From positions 1-36,021 of the forward strand of contig JACQTY010000034.1 in the NCBI GenBank assembly GCA_016210545.1: 36,021 nt of DNA, given 5' to 3'. The notes beneath the pieces are model-generated. The model ran no database searches and had not been told where the DNA came from. It saw nothing but the letters and a program-made list of their open reading frames with translations. This document shows positions 24,092-32,301 of the stretch, piece by piece. The position numbers and the translations under genes are program-made. Each line of letters opens with the position of its first letter. The stretch's first letter is position 1. This stretch comes from Chloroflexota bacterium (GTDB taxonomy: Bacteria > Chloroflexota > Dehalococcoidia > JACVQG01).

Positions 24092-25513
24092 ATGCCGTCA
24101 GACCCAAAGTACCGCATTGAACGAGACTCCATGGGAGAGATGGAGGTCCCCGCCGACGCCTACTACGGCGCATCCACGGCCCGCGCCGTGCGCAACTTCC
24201 CGGTCAGCGGCCTGCGCTGGCCGCGAGTCTTCCTCCACGCCGTCGGCCTGATCAAGCTGGCCGCCGCTCGCGTCAACACCGACCTGGGCCTCCTGAAGCC
24301 GGAGATAGGCAACGCCATCGGCTCCGCAGCCCGGGAGGTAGCCGATGGCAAGTTCGATGACCACTTTGTGGTTGACATCTTCCAGACCGGCTCTGGCACC
24401 TCCACCAATATGAACGCCAACGAGGTCATCGCCAACCGGGCCGGCGAGTTGCTGGGAGCGCCCCTCGGTTCCAAACGCGTCCACCCCAATGACCACGTTA
24501 ACCTGGGCCAGTCCTCCAACGACGTTATTCCCACGGCTATTCACCTGTCGGCGGCCATATCCCTGAAGGAGAAGATGGTTCCGGCTATGCAGGAACTGGA
24601 GAAGGCGCTGCGGCAGAAGTCCGATGAGTTCTGGCCCGTCATTAAGACCGGCCGCACGCACCTTCAGGATGCCGTGCCCATACGGTTGGGGCAGGAGTTC
24701 CTGGGCTACGCCGGCCAGGTCGAGCGGTGCCTGCGTCGCCTGCGCCTCGCCCAGGACGAGCTGAGCGAGGTGGCCCTGGGGGGCACCGCCGTGGGCACGG
24801 GGTTCGGCGCCCACCCGCAGTTTGCCGGCCGGGTCTGCCAGCTTCTAACGGAGTTAACGGGCATAGCTGTCAGGGAGACGGACAACCACTTCCAGGCCCA
24901 GAGCACCGTGGATGGCGTGGTCGCTGTCAGCGGGGCGCTGCGGGGCGCCGCCATCAGTCTGATGAAGGTCGCCAACGACATCCGCTGGATGGGCTCCGGC
25001 CCGCGCACGGGCCTGGGGGAGCTTTCCATACCGGCGGTGCAGCCGGGTAGCTCCATCATGCCGGGGAAGGTCAACCCGGTTATCGCTGAGTCGCTCATTC
25101 AGGTGGGGGCGCAGGTTATCGGCAATGACGCCGCCATCGCCGTGGCGGGGCAGGGTGGCTACTTCGAGTTGAACCTCATGATGCCCGTGGCCGGCTACTA
25201 CCTTCTCCTGTCCATGGACATCCTGGCCGCCGGCAGCCGGAACTTCATCGAACGATGCCTGAAGGACTTGAAGGCCGCCGACAAAGGCCCGGCCATGGTG
25301 GAGCAGGGGCTTATGCTGGCCACCGCTCTGGCGAAGGTTATCGGTTATGATGCCGCTGCCGAGATCGCCAAGGAGGCTGCACGCACTGGCGAGACCATCC
25401 GCCAGGTGGCCCGCCGCCGCACAAAGCTTACCGAGGAACAGTTGAAGGAGATACTGGACCCGGTCCGCATGACGGAGCCAACCGCAGAATCTCCGATTGG
25501 AGGTAGCCCGTGA
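24092..25513 (+). CDS. fumC: Fumarate hydratase class II
   Basis: This enzyme interconverts fumarate and malate. It is 473 residues from ATG 24092 (MPSDPKYRIERDSMGEMEVP); a TTG at 24080 would add four residues. Superfamily motifs are GSGTSTNMNANEVIANRA near 100, SSNDVIPTA, TGRTHLQDAVPIRLGQE near 186 and the signature PGSSIMPGKVNPV near 320. The GK in that signature points to fumarase rather than aspartase, which usually has AK. The stop overlaps the aldehyde dehydrogenase start (GTGA), so the two are co-expressed. Confidence 0.92.
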   Translation: MPSDPKYRIERDSMGEMEVPADAYYGASTARAVRNFPVSGLRWPRVFLHAVGLIKLAAARVNTDLGLLKPEIGNAIGSAAREVADGKFDDHFVVDIFQTGSGTSTNMNANEVIANRAGELLGAPLGSKRVHPNDHVNLGQSSNDVIPTAIHLSAAISLKEKMVPAMQELEKALRQKSDEFWPVIKTGRTHLQDAVPIRLGQEFLGYAGQVERCLRRLRLAQDELSEVALGGTAVGTGFGAHPQFAGRVCQLLTELTGIAVRETDNHFQAQSTVDGVVAVSGALRGAAISLMKVANDIRWMGSGPRTGLGELSIPAVQPGSSIMPGKVNPVIAESLIQVGAQVIGNDAAIAVAGQGGYFELNLMMPVAGYYLLLSMDILAAGSRNFIERCLKDLKAADKGPAMVEQGLMLATALAKVIGYDAAAEIAKEAARTGETIRQVARRRTKLTEEQLKEILDPVRMTEPTAESPIGGSP

Positions 25514-26940
25514 GTAAGGAGCAAGGCTTCTTCCTGGCTGGCGAGTGGCGAACGTCCGATAGCAGGCTGGAGGTGCGCCATCCCTATGACGGCTCGCTGG
25601 TGGGTGCCACCTTCTGGGCCAGCGAGAAGGACCTGGAGGAGGCTACCCAGAAAGCAGTCAAGGCGTTCGAAGTTACGCGGAAGCTGACATCCCATCAACG
25701 GTTCCTGGCGCTGAGAAAGCTGCTGGGACTCCTGCAGCAACAGGAGGACAGGTTTACCCGGCTAATCGTACAGGAGGCAGGGAAGCCGTGGAAGCAGGCC
25801 AAGGCCGAGGTCAACCGCGCCTTCCTCACGATAGAGATCGCCGCCGAAGAGTCCAGGCGCATCGGCGGCGAGTTGCTGCCCATGGACGTGGCACCCAATA
25901 GCGCCGGGCTGACGGGCATCGTAGGCCGCTTTCCTATCGGGCCTATTGCCGGTATCTCCCCGTTCAACTTCCCTCTGAATTTGGCTTTACATAAGATATG
26001 CCCGGCCATTGCATCGGGCAATCCCATCCTGGTCAAGCCCTCGCCTCGGACGCCCCTCACCCTGCTGGCCCTGGCGGAATTGATAGCCCAATTGGACTTG
26101 CCTGCCGGGGCGGTCTCCATCATGCCCTTCTCCAACGAACTGGCGGCTAAAATGGTGGCGGACGACCGCTTCAAGATGCTGACGTTCACCGGCTCGGCGC
26201 CGGTGGGCTGGGACCTGAAGGCCAGGGCCGGCAAGAAACGGGTGCTTCTGGAGCTGGGAGGCAACGCGGCGGTCATCGTGGATAGGGATACTGACCTGGA
26301 CGCGGCTATTCCGAGAATTGTTGTCGGCGGCTACGGCTTTGCCGGACAGAGCTGCATATCTGTGCAGCGGGTCTACGTTCACCAGGACATCTATGACGAG
26401 TTCAGCCACCGGCTGGTGCACGGCGTGCAGGCCCTGAAGGTCGGCGACCCCATGTCGGAGAACACCGACGTGGGGCCGGTGATCGACGAGGCTGCCGCCA
26501 AACGCACCGAGGCGTGGTGCCGGGAGGCAGTCTCGGAGGGGGCGCAGGTGCTAACCGGCGGGCGCATAATACGGGGCAACCTCTTTGAGCCTACGGTGCT
26601 GGACAAGGTCAGACCTACCAGCAAGGTGTGCAACGAGGAGGTTTTCGCTCCCGTGGTCGTGCTGGCGCCATTTACTGACTTCAGAAAGGCGGTGGCCGCC
26701 GTTAACGACTCCAGGTATGGCCTCCAGGCGGGCGTGTACACCAACAACCTGGAGCATGTCCTCTATGCCTTCCAGGAGCTTCAGGTGGGAGGCATCATGA
26801 TCAACGAGATCCCCTCTTTCCGTATCGACCACATGCCCTATGGCGGGACAAAGGACTCCGGGCTGGGGCGGGAAGGTCTCCGATACGCCATCGAAGAGAT
26901 GACGGAGCCGAGGCTGCTGGTGATAAGGAGACAGACGTAG
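25510..26940 (+). CDS. NAD(P)-dependent aldehyde dehydrogenase
   Basis: This 476-residue ALDH-superfamily enzyme oxidises an aldehyde to an acid. Visible residues are Asn ~153 in SPFNFPLNLA, Lys ~176 in LVKPSPRTP, general base Glu ~249 in LLELGGNAAV, catalytic Cys ~282 in GFAGQSCISVQ, and EEVFAPVV. The overall pattern resembles lactaldehyde, phosphonoacetaldehyde or non-phosphorylating glyceraldehyde-3-phosphate dehydrogenases. The substrate cannot be fixed by reading alone. It is translationally coupled to fumC through a GTGA overlap. Confidence 0.9.
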   Translation: MSKEQGFFLAGEWRTSDSRLEVRHPYDGSLVGATFWASEKDLEEATQKAVKAFEVTRKLTSHQRFLALRKLLGLLQQQEDRFTRLIVQEAGKPWKQAKAEVNRAFLTIEIAAEESRRIGGELLPMDVAPNSAGLTGIVGRFPIGPIAGISPFNFPLNLALHKICPAIASGNPILVKPSPRTPLTLLALAELIAQLDLPAGAVSIMPFSNELAAKMVADDRFKMLTFTGSAPVGWDLKARAGKKRVLLELGGNAAVIVDRDTDLDAAIPRIVVGGYGFAGQSCISVQRVYVHQDIYDEFSHRLVHGVQALKVGDPMSENTDVGPVIDEAAAKRTEAWCREAVSEGAQVLTGGRIIRGNLFEPTVLDKVRPTSKVCNEEVFAPVVVLAPFTDFRKAVAAVNDSRYGLQAGVYTNNLEHVLYAFQELQVGGIMINEIPSFRIDHMPYGGTKDSGLGREGLRYAIEEMTEPRLLVIRRQT

Positions 26941-27002
26941 CCGTCGAGTACATCTTGCCCGGGAGACTGGTCGTGCGATACTTCCTGGAGACAAAATGAA
27001 TA

Positions 27003-27039
27003 CCTACTGAAGAGTAGGGGCGAACTCGTGTGTTCGCCC
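27003..27039. repeat. Two small hairpins after the aldehyde dehydrogenase gene
   Basis: CCTACT-GAAG-AGTAGG (27003-27018) is followed by GGGCGAAC-TCGTGT-GTTCGCCC (27018-27039), both perfect. They lie about 60 bases past the stop without a T-run. They may stabilise or end the fumC transcript, or be a dispersed repeat. No gene is seen in 26941-27200. Confidence 0.5.
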
Positions 27040-27114
27040 GCTCGTTGGGACGACACCCCCTCGCCTTACGCGGCAATAGTGGACAGCATGCTACCCCATT
27101 ACCCCCACAACCCA

Positions 27115-27143
27115 TTGCCTAACCTACCTCCTTTTGCTATGAT
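27115..27143 (+). promoter_or_regulatory. Promoter of the carboxyltransferase operon
   Basis: TTGCCT (27115-27120) and TATGAT (27138-27143) are exactly 17 nt apart, with TGC extending the -10. Start of transcription is expected near 27150, about 50 bases before the ATG at 27201. Confidence 0.72.
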
Positions 27144-27200
27144 AATTCCGCGCCCCATTTCACGGTTCCTCCCGGTAAGAATGCTTAGAAAGGCTGTGTA

Positions 27201-28751
27201 ATGTCCATCGAGGAAAAACTTCAGAAGCTCCAGCAGATGCGGGAACAGGCCCTTCAGGGCGGCGGTCCGCAGCGCGTCAAAGCCCAGCATGATCGGGGCA
27301 AGCTCTCGGCCCGGGAACGCATTGACCTGCTGATGGACAAGGGCACCTTCCAGGAGCTGGATGCTCTGGTGCTGCACCGCTCCACAGAGTTCGGCCTGGC
27401 CGACCAGAAGTTCCTCGGTGACGCCGTAGTCACGGGCTATGGCCAGGTGAACGGCCGGCTGGTATACGTCTTCTCCCAGGACTTCACCATCTTCGGCGGC
27501 TCGCTTTCCGAGGTAGTCGGCGAGAAGGTGTGCAAGGTCATGGACATGGCTATGAGGATGGGCGCTCCTCTGGTCGGACTAAACGACTCTGGCGGCGCCC
27601 GTATCCAGGAGGGTGTGGCCAGTCTGAGGGGGTATGGGGAGGTCTTCCTGCGCAACACCCTGGCCTCAGGTGTGATACCCCAGATATCCGTGGTCATGGG
27701 GCCGTGCGCCGGGGGAGCGGTGTATTCCCCTGGGATCACCGATTTCATCTACATGGTGCGGGGCACCGGCCAGATGTACATCACCGGGCCGGACGTCATC
27801 AAGGCGGTTACCGCGGAGGATGTGACTCACGAGCAACTGGGAGGGGCCATAGCCCATGCCTCCAAGAGCGGGGTGGCCCACTTCGTAGCCGATAGCGATG
27901 AGCAATGTTTGCAGGATGTGCGCCGCCTGTTGAGCTTCCTGCCGCAAAATAACCAGGAGGGGACGCCGCGGTTGGACACAGGCGATGACCCGGAACGCTT
28001 CTGCGATGAGCTGATAAAGATCGTGCCCGAGGACACTTCCAAGGCGTACGACATGAAGAAGGTCATCGCCGAGGTGGTGGATAGCCGCGACTTCCTGGAG
28101 GTACACAAGAGGTTTGCCCAGAACATGATCGTGGGGTTCGCCCGCTTTGCCGGGAAAGCGGTAGGCATAGTGGCCCAGCAGCCAGCCTACGCCGCCGGCG
28201 TCATCGACATAAACGCCTCGGTGAAGGCAGCCCGCTTCGTGCGCTTCTGCGACGCCTTCAATATCCCTCTGGTGACCTTCGCCGATGTGCCCGGCTTCAT
28301 GCCCGGGACGGAGCAGGAGTTCGGGGGGATCATCCGACACGGGGCGAAGCTTATCTATGCCTACGCCGAGGCCACGGTGCCCAAGGTCAGCGTTATCACC
28401 CGCAAGGCGTATGGCGGGGCCTATGTGGTTATGAGCAGCAAGCACCTGCGGGGCGACGTGAACTACGCCTGGCCCACAGCCGAGATCGCCGTCATGGGGG
28501 CCGACGGGGCGGTGAACATCGTCTTCCGGGACGCCATATCGAAGGCCGCGGACAAAGAAGCGGCCCGCAAGCAGCTAGTCGCCGAGTACCAGGCGAAGTT
28601 CGCCAATCCCTACATAGCTGCCTCGCGTGGCTACCTGGACGAGGTCATAGACCCGCGAGAGACCCGGGCCAAGATCGTCAAGGCCCTGGCCATGCTGGAG
28701 ACAAAACGGGATACCAACCCACCGAAGAAGCATGGAAATATCCCTCTCTAG
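27201..28751 (+). CDS. Acyl-CoA carboxylase beta / methylmalonyl-CoA decarboxylase alpha-type carboxyltransferase
   Basis: This 516-residue carboxyltransferase moves CO2 between biotin and propionyl-CoA or acetyl-CoA. Crotonase-fold motifs include [20 protein letters not shown] near 127-146, [20 protein letters not shown] near 167, the oxyanion-hole region [11 protein letters not shown], and [16 protein letters not shown] with [11 protein letters not shown] near 432. The length and the start [11 protein letters not shown] fit PccB, MmdA and the 12S subunit of transcarboxylase alike. It overlaps the small gene downstream by 20 bp and is followed by a biotin-bearing carboxyltransferase, which favours an MmdA/12S-like role (inference). 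Confidence 0.93.
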   Translation: MSIEEKLQKLQQMREQALQGGGPQRVKAQHDRGKLSARERIDLLMDKGTFQELDALVLHRSTEFGLADQKFLGDAVVTGYGQVNGRLVYVFSQDFTIFGGSLSEVVGEKVCKVMDMAMRMGAPLVGLNDSGGARIQEGVASLRGYGEVFLRNTLASGVIPQISVVMGPCAGGAVYSPGITDFIYMVRGTGQMYITGPDVIKAVTAEDVTHEQLGGAIAHASKSGVAHFVADSDEQCLQDVRRLLSFLPQNNQEGTPRLDTGDDPERFCDELIKIVPEDTSKAYDMKKVIAEVVDSRDFLEVHKRFAQNMIVGFARFAGKAVGIVAQQPAYAAGVIDINASVKAARFVRFCDAFNIPLVTFADVPGFMPGTEQEFGGIIRHGAKLIYAYAEATVPKVSVITRKAYGGAYVVMSSKHLRGDVNYAWPTAEIAVMGADGAVNIVFRDAISKAADKEAARKQLVAEYQAKFANPYIAASRGYLDEVIDPRETRAKIVKALAMLETKRDTNPPKKHGNIPL

Positions 28752-28983
28752 GCCGACCCTTCCGAGACCGGAAGTCGTCGCCGCGATAACCGCGGCCGTC
28801 TCCGCCTACGTGGAGCAAGAAGGAAGCCATATGTCCCCGATGAAGCACGGCAGCGGGTGGAAACTTGCGGGCCTGAGGCAGGCCCTGCGCTCTGGGCCTG
28901 TGGCCTGGGGGCCGAAAGGACGGGGTTGGCAGCCATGCGCAACTCAGCAACCCAACAAGCCGGGGCCATTAAGCACCCGGTAA
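28732..28983 (+). CDS. Small OadG-like/accessory protein of the carboxyltransferase complex
   Basis: The 83-residue frame contains [19 protein letters not shown] followed by [11 protein letters not shown], the pattern of the small soluble gamma-like proteins encoded between MmdA-type and PycB-type genes. There is no membrane segment, unlike true OadG. It overlaps the end of the upstream gene (20 bp) and the start of the next (49 bp). The conserved part ends near WGPKGR; the tail beyond it runs over the next gene's start region. Confidence 0.6.
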   Translation: MEISLSRPTLPRPEVVAAITAAVSAYVEQEGSHMSPMKHGSGWKLAGLRQALRSGPVAWGPKGRGWQPCATQQPNKPGPLSTR

Positions 28984-30845
28984 AGATAACCGACACCACG
29001 TTCCGCGACGCCCACCAGTCATCTTGCGCCACCCGCCTCCGGTTGGAGGACATGGAACCAATTGCAGCCGATATGGACAGGGCTGGCTTCTTCTCGGTGG
29101 AGATGTGGGGTGGGGCCACATTTGATGTAGCCACCCGGTTCCTGGAGGAAGACCCCTGGGAGCGGGTGCGACGTCTCAAGAAGCTGATGCCCAAGACCCC
29201 CTTCCAGATGTTGCTGCGCGGGCAGAACCTGGTCGGCTACCGCAACTACCCCGATGACGTGGTCCGGGCCTTTGTGGCCGAGGCGGCCGGCGTGGGCATC
29301 GACATCTTCCGGGTCTTCGACGCCGTGAACGACGAGCACAACGTGGAGACAGCCTTCCAGGTCATCAAAGACTGCGGCAAGCACGTCCAGGCCGCCATCT
29401 GCTACTCCACCACCGGAAGGCGGCTGGGCGGGCCCATCTTCAAGCTGGACTACTTCGTCAAAAAGGCGCTGAGCTTCCAGGGGATGGGGGCCGATAGCCT
29501 GTGCATCAAGGATATGGCCGGACTTATCGCTCCGTACGACGCGTACGAACTGGTCAAGGCGCTGAAGTCGGCGCTCAAGATACCCGTCCATCTGCACAGC
29601 CACTACACCAGCGGCATGGCCTCCATGTCCTATTTGCTCGCCATAGAGGCCGGGGTCGATGGTGTGGACACAACGCTGGCGCCGCTGGCCCTCCGCTCCT
29701 CGCAACCGGCCATAGAGCCGTTGCTGGTAGCCCTGGAGGGCACGGCTCGCTCGCCGGAGATCGACGTGGCGAAACTCATAAAGTTGGGCCAGCACCTGGA
29801 GAATGTTGTTCCCAAGTACTGCGATTTTATGGATACCACCCGCATGGCGGTGATCGATACCAACGTACTCGTTCACCAGGTCCCCGGAGGAATGCTCACC
29901 AATCTGGTGTCGCAGCTCAGAGAAGCAGACGCCCTCGACAAGCTGGAGGAGGTCTTTGCCGAGTTGCCGCGAACTCGAAAGGAGCTGGGCTATCCTCCGC
30001 TCGTTACGCCCACCAGCCAGATCGTGGGCAGCCAGGCAGTGAGCAACGTCCTATTTGGCCGGTACAAGATGATCTCCAAAGAGATAAAGGACTACGTTTT
30101 CGGGCTTTACGGCCATTCTCCCGCTCCCGTCGACCCCGAGGTGCAGAAGATAGTCCTCAAGGGGTATGAACGGGGTGAGACTCCCATGACCGGCCGGGCC
30201 GCCGACATGTTGGAGCCGGAACTGGGGAAGGCGAAAGAGTCAACCAAGGGCATAGCCAAGAACCTCCAGGACGTCTTGATATATGCTTTGTTCCCCACCA
30301 CTGGCATGCAATTCCTGAAGCGGAAGTACGGCTTGTCGCCGCTTGCGGCTGAGGCGAAGCCCGTTGAGCCGGTCAAGAAAGAGGAAAAGCCCGCCGTGGT
30401 TGTGGCCAGGGCAGCCGAGGTCTCCCCGCCCCGCAAGCCCGGGGGTCGCGCCTTCCACGTCTATGTCGGCGACGAGTATTTCCGCGTCGAGGTGGCTGAA
30501 GACAGGGGAGCGGCCCCGGGGCGTCCGCTGCTGTCTCAGGTGGCGCCGACTCCATCAGTCCCGGCGCCGGCCCGGACAGAGGCCGCCGCTGCTCCGCCCG
30601 CACCCGCTGCGACTGCAAAGCTGGCCGAGGGCGAGGTCGCTATCGCGGCCCCCATGCCGGGCATCGTCATCCGGTACGAGGTCAAGGAGGGGGACAGGGT
30701 GACCGATGGGCAGCCGGTGGTCATCTTCGAGGCGATGAAGATGCAGAACACCCTCACTGCCCCCAAAGGCGGCGTATTGCGCAAGGTGAGCCTCAAGGCG
30801 GGGGACAAAGCGGCCAAGGGGGATGTGCTGGCGGTGATTGGGTAG
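28935..30845 (+). CDS. pycB: Pyruvate/oxaloacetate carboxyltransferase with fused biotin carrier domain
   Basis: This protein of 636 residues from ATG 28935 is a 5S/PycB/OadA-type carboxyltransferase. DTTFRDAHQS near 19, the carboxylated lysine in CIKDMAG near 190 and metal-binding HLHSHYTSG near 219 lie in a TIM barrel. A helical PycB domain, a Pro/Ala-rich linker (~520-560) and a C-terminal biotinyl domain (biotinylated Lys in EAMKMQNTL near 600) follow. A GTG at 28857 would lengthen it without family support. It could serve in pyruvate carboxylase, oxaloacetate decarboxylase or transcarboxylase. No biotin carboxylase lies alongside. Confidence 0.9.
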   Translation: MRNSATQQAGAIKHPVKITDTTFRDAHQSSCATRLRLEDMEPIAADMDRAGFFSVEMWGGATFDVATRFLEEDPWERVRRLKKLMPKTPFQMLLRGQNLVGYRNYPDDVVRAFVAEAAGVGIDIFRVFDAVNDEHNVETAFQVIKDCGKHVQAAICYSTTGRRLGGPIFKLDYFVKKALSFQGMGADSLCIKDMAGLIAPYDAYELVKALKSALKIPVHLHSHYTSGMASMSYLLAIEAGVDGVDTTLAPLALRSSQPAIEPLLVALEGTARSPEIDVAKLIKLGQHLENVVPKYCDFMDTTRMAVIDTNVLVHQVPGGMLTNLVSQLREADALDKLEEVFAELPRTRKELGYPPLVTPTSQIVGSQAVSNVLFGRYKMISKEIKDYVFGLYGHSPAPVDPEVQKIVLKGYERGETPMTGRAADMLEPELGKAKESTKGIAKNLQDVLIYALFPTTGMQFLKRKYGLSPLAAEAKPVEPVKKEEKPAVVVARAAEVSPPRKPGGRAFHVYVGDEYFRVEVAEDRGAAPGRPLLSQVAPTPSVPAPARTEAAAAPPAPAATAKLAEGEVAIAAPMPGIVIRYEVKEGDRVTDGQPVVIFEAMKMQNTLTAPKGGVLRKVSLKAGDKAAKGDVLAVIG

Positions 30846-30859
30846 GGCAGGGGGACTCT

Positions 30860-31834
30860 ATGATAAAGACGCTAGAAATCAAGAACTTCAAGTCGATAAA
30901 GCACCTCAAGCTGGAGTGCAAACGCGTCAACGTGTTCATCGGCGAGCCGAACACGGGGAAGTCCAATATTCTGGAGAGCCTGGGTTTCTTATCTTTCGCG
31001 TACTATGCCAAGTATGGATACGGCCTAAAGAGCTTTGTGAGGCACGAAAGGGTTAGCAACCTTTTTTATGACGAAGAATTGGACCACATACTTGAAGTAC
31101 AAGGTGGTGGGGTAGCCGCGAGCATTGCATTTAAGGATGGGGGCTTCGCCGGGTCAATCAACGACGCGGCGAAGAGCCACACCTTTGCACAGCTCGAAGG
31201 GGACATGGCAAACGTTAGAGTCAATCCGGCTCCTGCACAGTTATCTCCTTTCAAGTTTTACGGGTTTGCTGTGAAGGAAGTGTTTCCCAAGCAGGAATCG
31301 GGTTTTTTGCTACCCCCCTTTGGGGACAATCTGTGCTCATTGCTCCTGGCCCAGAAGGAAGTAAGGTCCATTGCCGGGAAGATTTTCTCTTCCACTGGAT
31401 TCAAACTGGGCCTGAGGCCACAGGAGAACAGACTTGAGCTTCGCAAAGAAGTAGATGACGTAACGATATTCCATCCGTATTCCTTGACCTCTGAAACGCT
31501 GCAAAGGCTGGTGTTCTATATGGCAGCCATAATGTCCAACAAAGATTCTGTCCTTGTGTTCGAAGAGCCGGAGGCTCACGCCTTTCCCTATCATACCAAG
31601 TACCTGGCGGAGGTGATAGGCCTGGATGAGAGCAGGAACCAGTACTTCATCTCCACCCATAATCCCTACTTCCTCGAACCGGTCCTCGAGAAAACACCCA
31701 AGGACGAGATAGGAATATTCATAACGTATTTCAAGGACTACGAGACGAAGGTCAAGATGCTGACCCAAAAAGAGATGCAAAAGACGATGGACATGGACGT
31801 TTTCCTCAACCTTGACCGCTTTGTGAAAGCATGA
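30860..31834 (+). CDS. AAA15-type ABC-like ATPase
   Basis: This is a 324-residue SMC/ABC-like ATPase of the AAA15/AAA21 kind. Walker A is GEPNTGKS (28-35) after an N-terminal IKNFKSIKHL strand. A signature-like SETLQRLVFYMAA segment lies near 209, Walker B VLVFEEPEAH near 231, and the switch histidine in FISTHNPYFLE. It resembles the ATPase half of OLD-family nucleases but stops before any TOPRIM domain, and the next gene supplies a TOPRIM-like protein. AGGGGGA precedes the ATG. Its stop overlaps the next ATG (ATGA). Base composition is visibly AT-richer than pycB and leuC, consistent with transfer. Confidence 0.86.
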   Translation: MIKTLEIKNFKSIKHLKLECKRVNVFIGEPNTGKSNILESLGFLSFAYYAKYGYGLKSFVRHERVSNLFYDEELDHILEVQGGGVAASIAFKDGGFAGSINDAAKSHTFAQLEGDMANVRVNPAPAQLSPFKFYGFAVKEVFPKQESGFLLPPFGDNLCSLLLAQKEVRSIAGKIFSSTGFKLGLRPQENRLELRKEVDDVTIFHPYSLTSETLQRLVFYMAAIMSNKDSVLVFEEPEAHAFPYHTKYLAEVIGLDESRNQYFISTHNPYFLEPVLEKTPKDEIGIFITYFKDYETKVKMLTQKEMQKTMDMDVFLNLDRFVKA

Positions 31835-32301
31835 CAATCTACGTGGAGTGTAAGACCGATGCCACATTGGTCAATGCTCTCCTGGGTACCGCGAAGACCA
31901 TTGCCCATGAAAAGGGAAAGCCTGGGGTTTGTAGGCGACTCCAGGGCGGAAAGAACAGCATGGCAATGGTGGATGAAGATCCCGGTGAAGCTCAGCCGAC
32001 CTACATCGGGAAGCTTAGGGTGAAACGGAATCTCTCCGAGCACGGCCTGAAGTTGCTTCAAGATCGGTCGACGGGGAACCAGGTGGTTGTGTTGCGTCCC
32101 AAGTTGGAGGACTGGATATTGAGCGCGTGTTCGGAGTCTGGCTTGAAAGCGAGTAGCTACGGCTTACCCCAGGACCCTTCGAGATTGCACAGGGCCATAA
32201 ACATATCTCAGAGCGACTTCAGAAGGCTGGTGCGCGATTTGAAGAAGAGGAAGTCGGAAAGGTTGAGCAGTCTTGGAACTCTGCTGAGAGGTCAGGGTTG
32301 A
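31831..32301 (+). CDS. Small TOPRIM-like protein, candidate effector nuclease
   Basis: This 156-residue protein is not assigned to a named family with certainty. It begins MTIYVECKTDATLVNALLG and has MAMVDEDPG at 44-52: a Glu (E6) after the first strand and a D48-E-D50 (DxD) after a later strand, the acidic layout of TOPRIM domains. The C-terminal half is basic and helical (SDFRRLVRDLKKRKSERLSS). Coupling to the ATPase by ATGA and to the methyltransferase by TTGA suggests a fixed operon. An OLD/PARIS/RloAB-like ATPase plus TOPRIM arrangement is my inference; a role other than nuclease is possible. Confidence 0.7.
   Translation: MTIYVECKTDATLVNALLGTAKTIAHEKGKPGVCRRLQGGKNSMAMVDEDPGEAQPTYIGKLRVKRNLSEHGLKLLQDRSTGNQVVVLRPKLEDWILSACSESGLKASSYGLPQDPSRLHRAINISQSDFRRLVRDLKKRKSERLSSLGTLLRGQG

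Noticed and set aside
24098-24814. A 238-residue minus-strand frame antisense to fumC
   Set aside because: It mirrors the fumC coding sequence with no family features.
28857-28934. Upstream GTG start extending pycB by 26 residues
   Set aside because: The added residues overlap the small gamma-like gene, lack family similarity and have no good ribosome-binding site.
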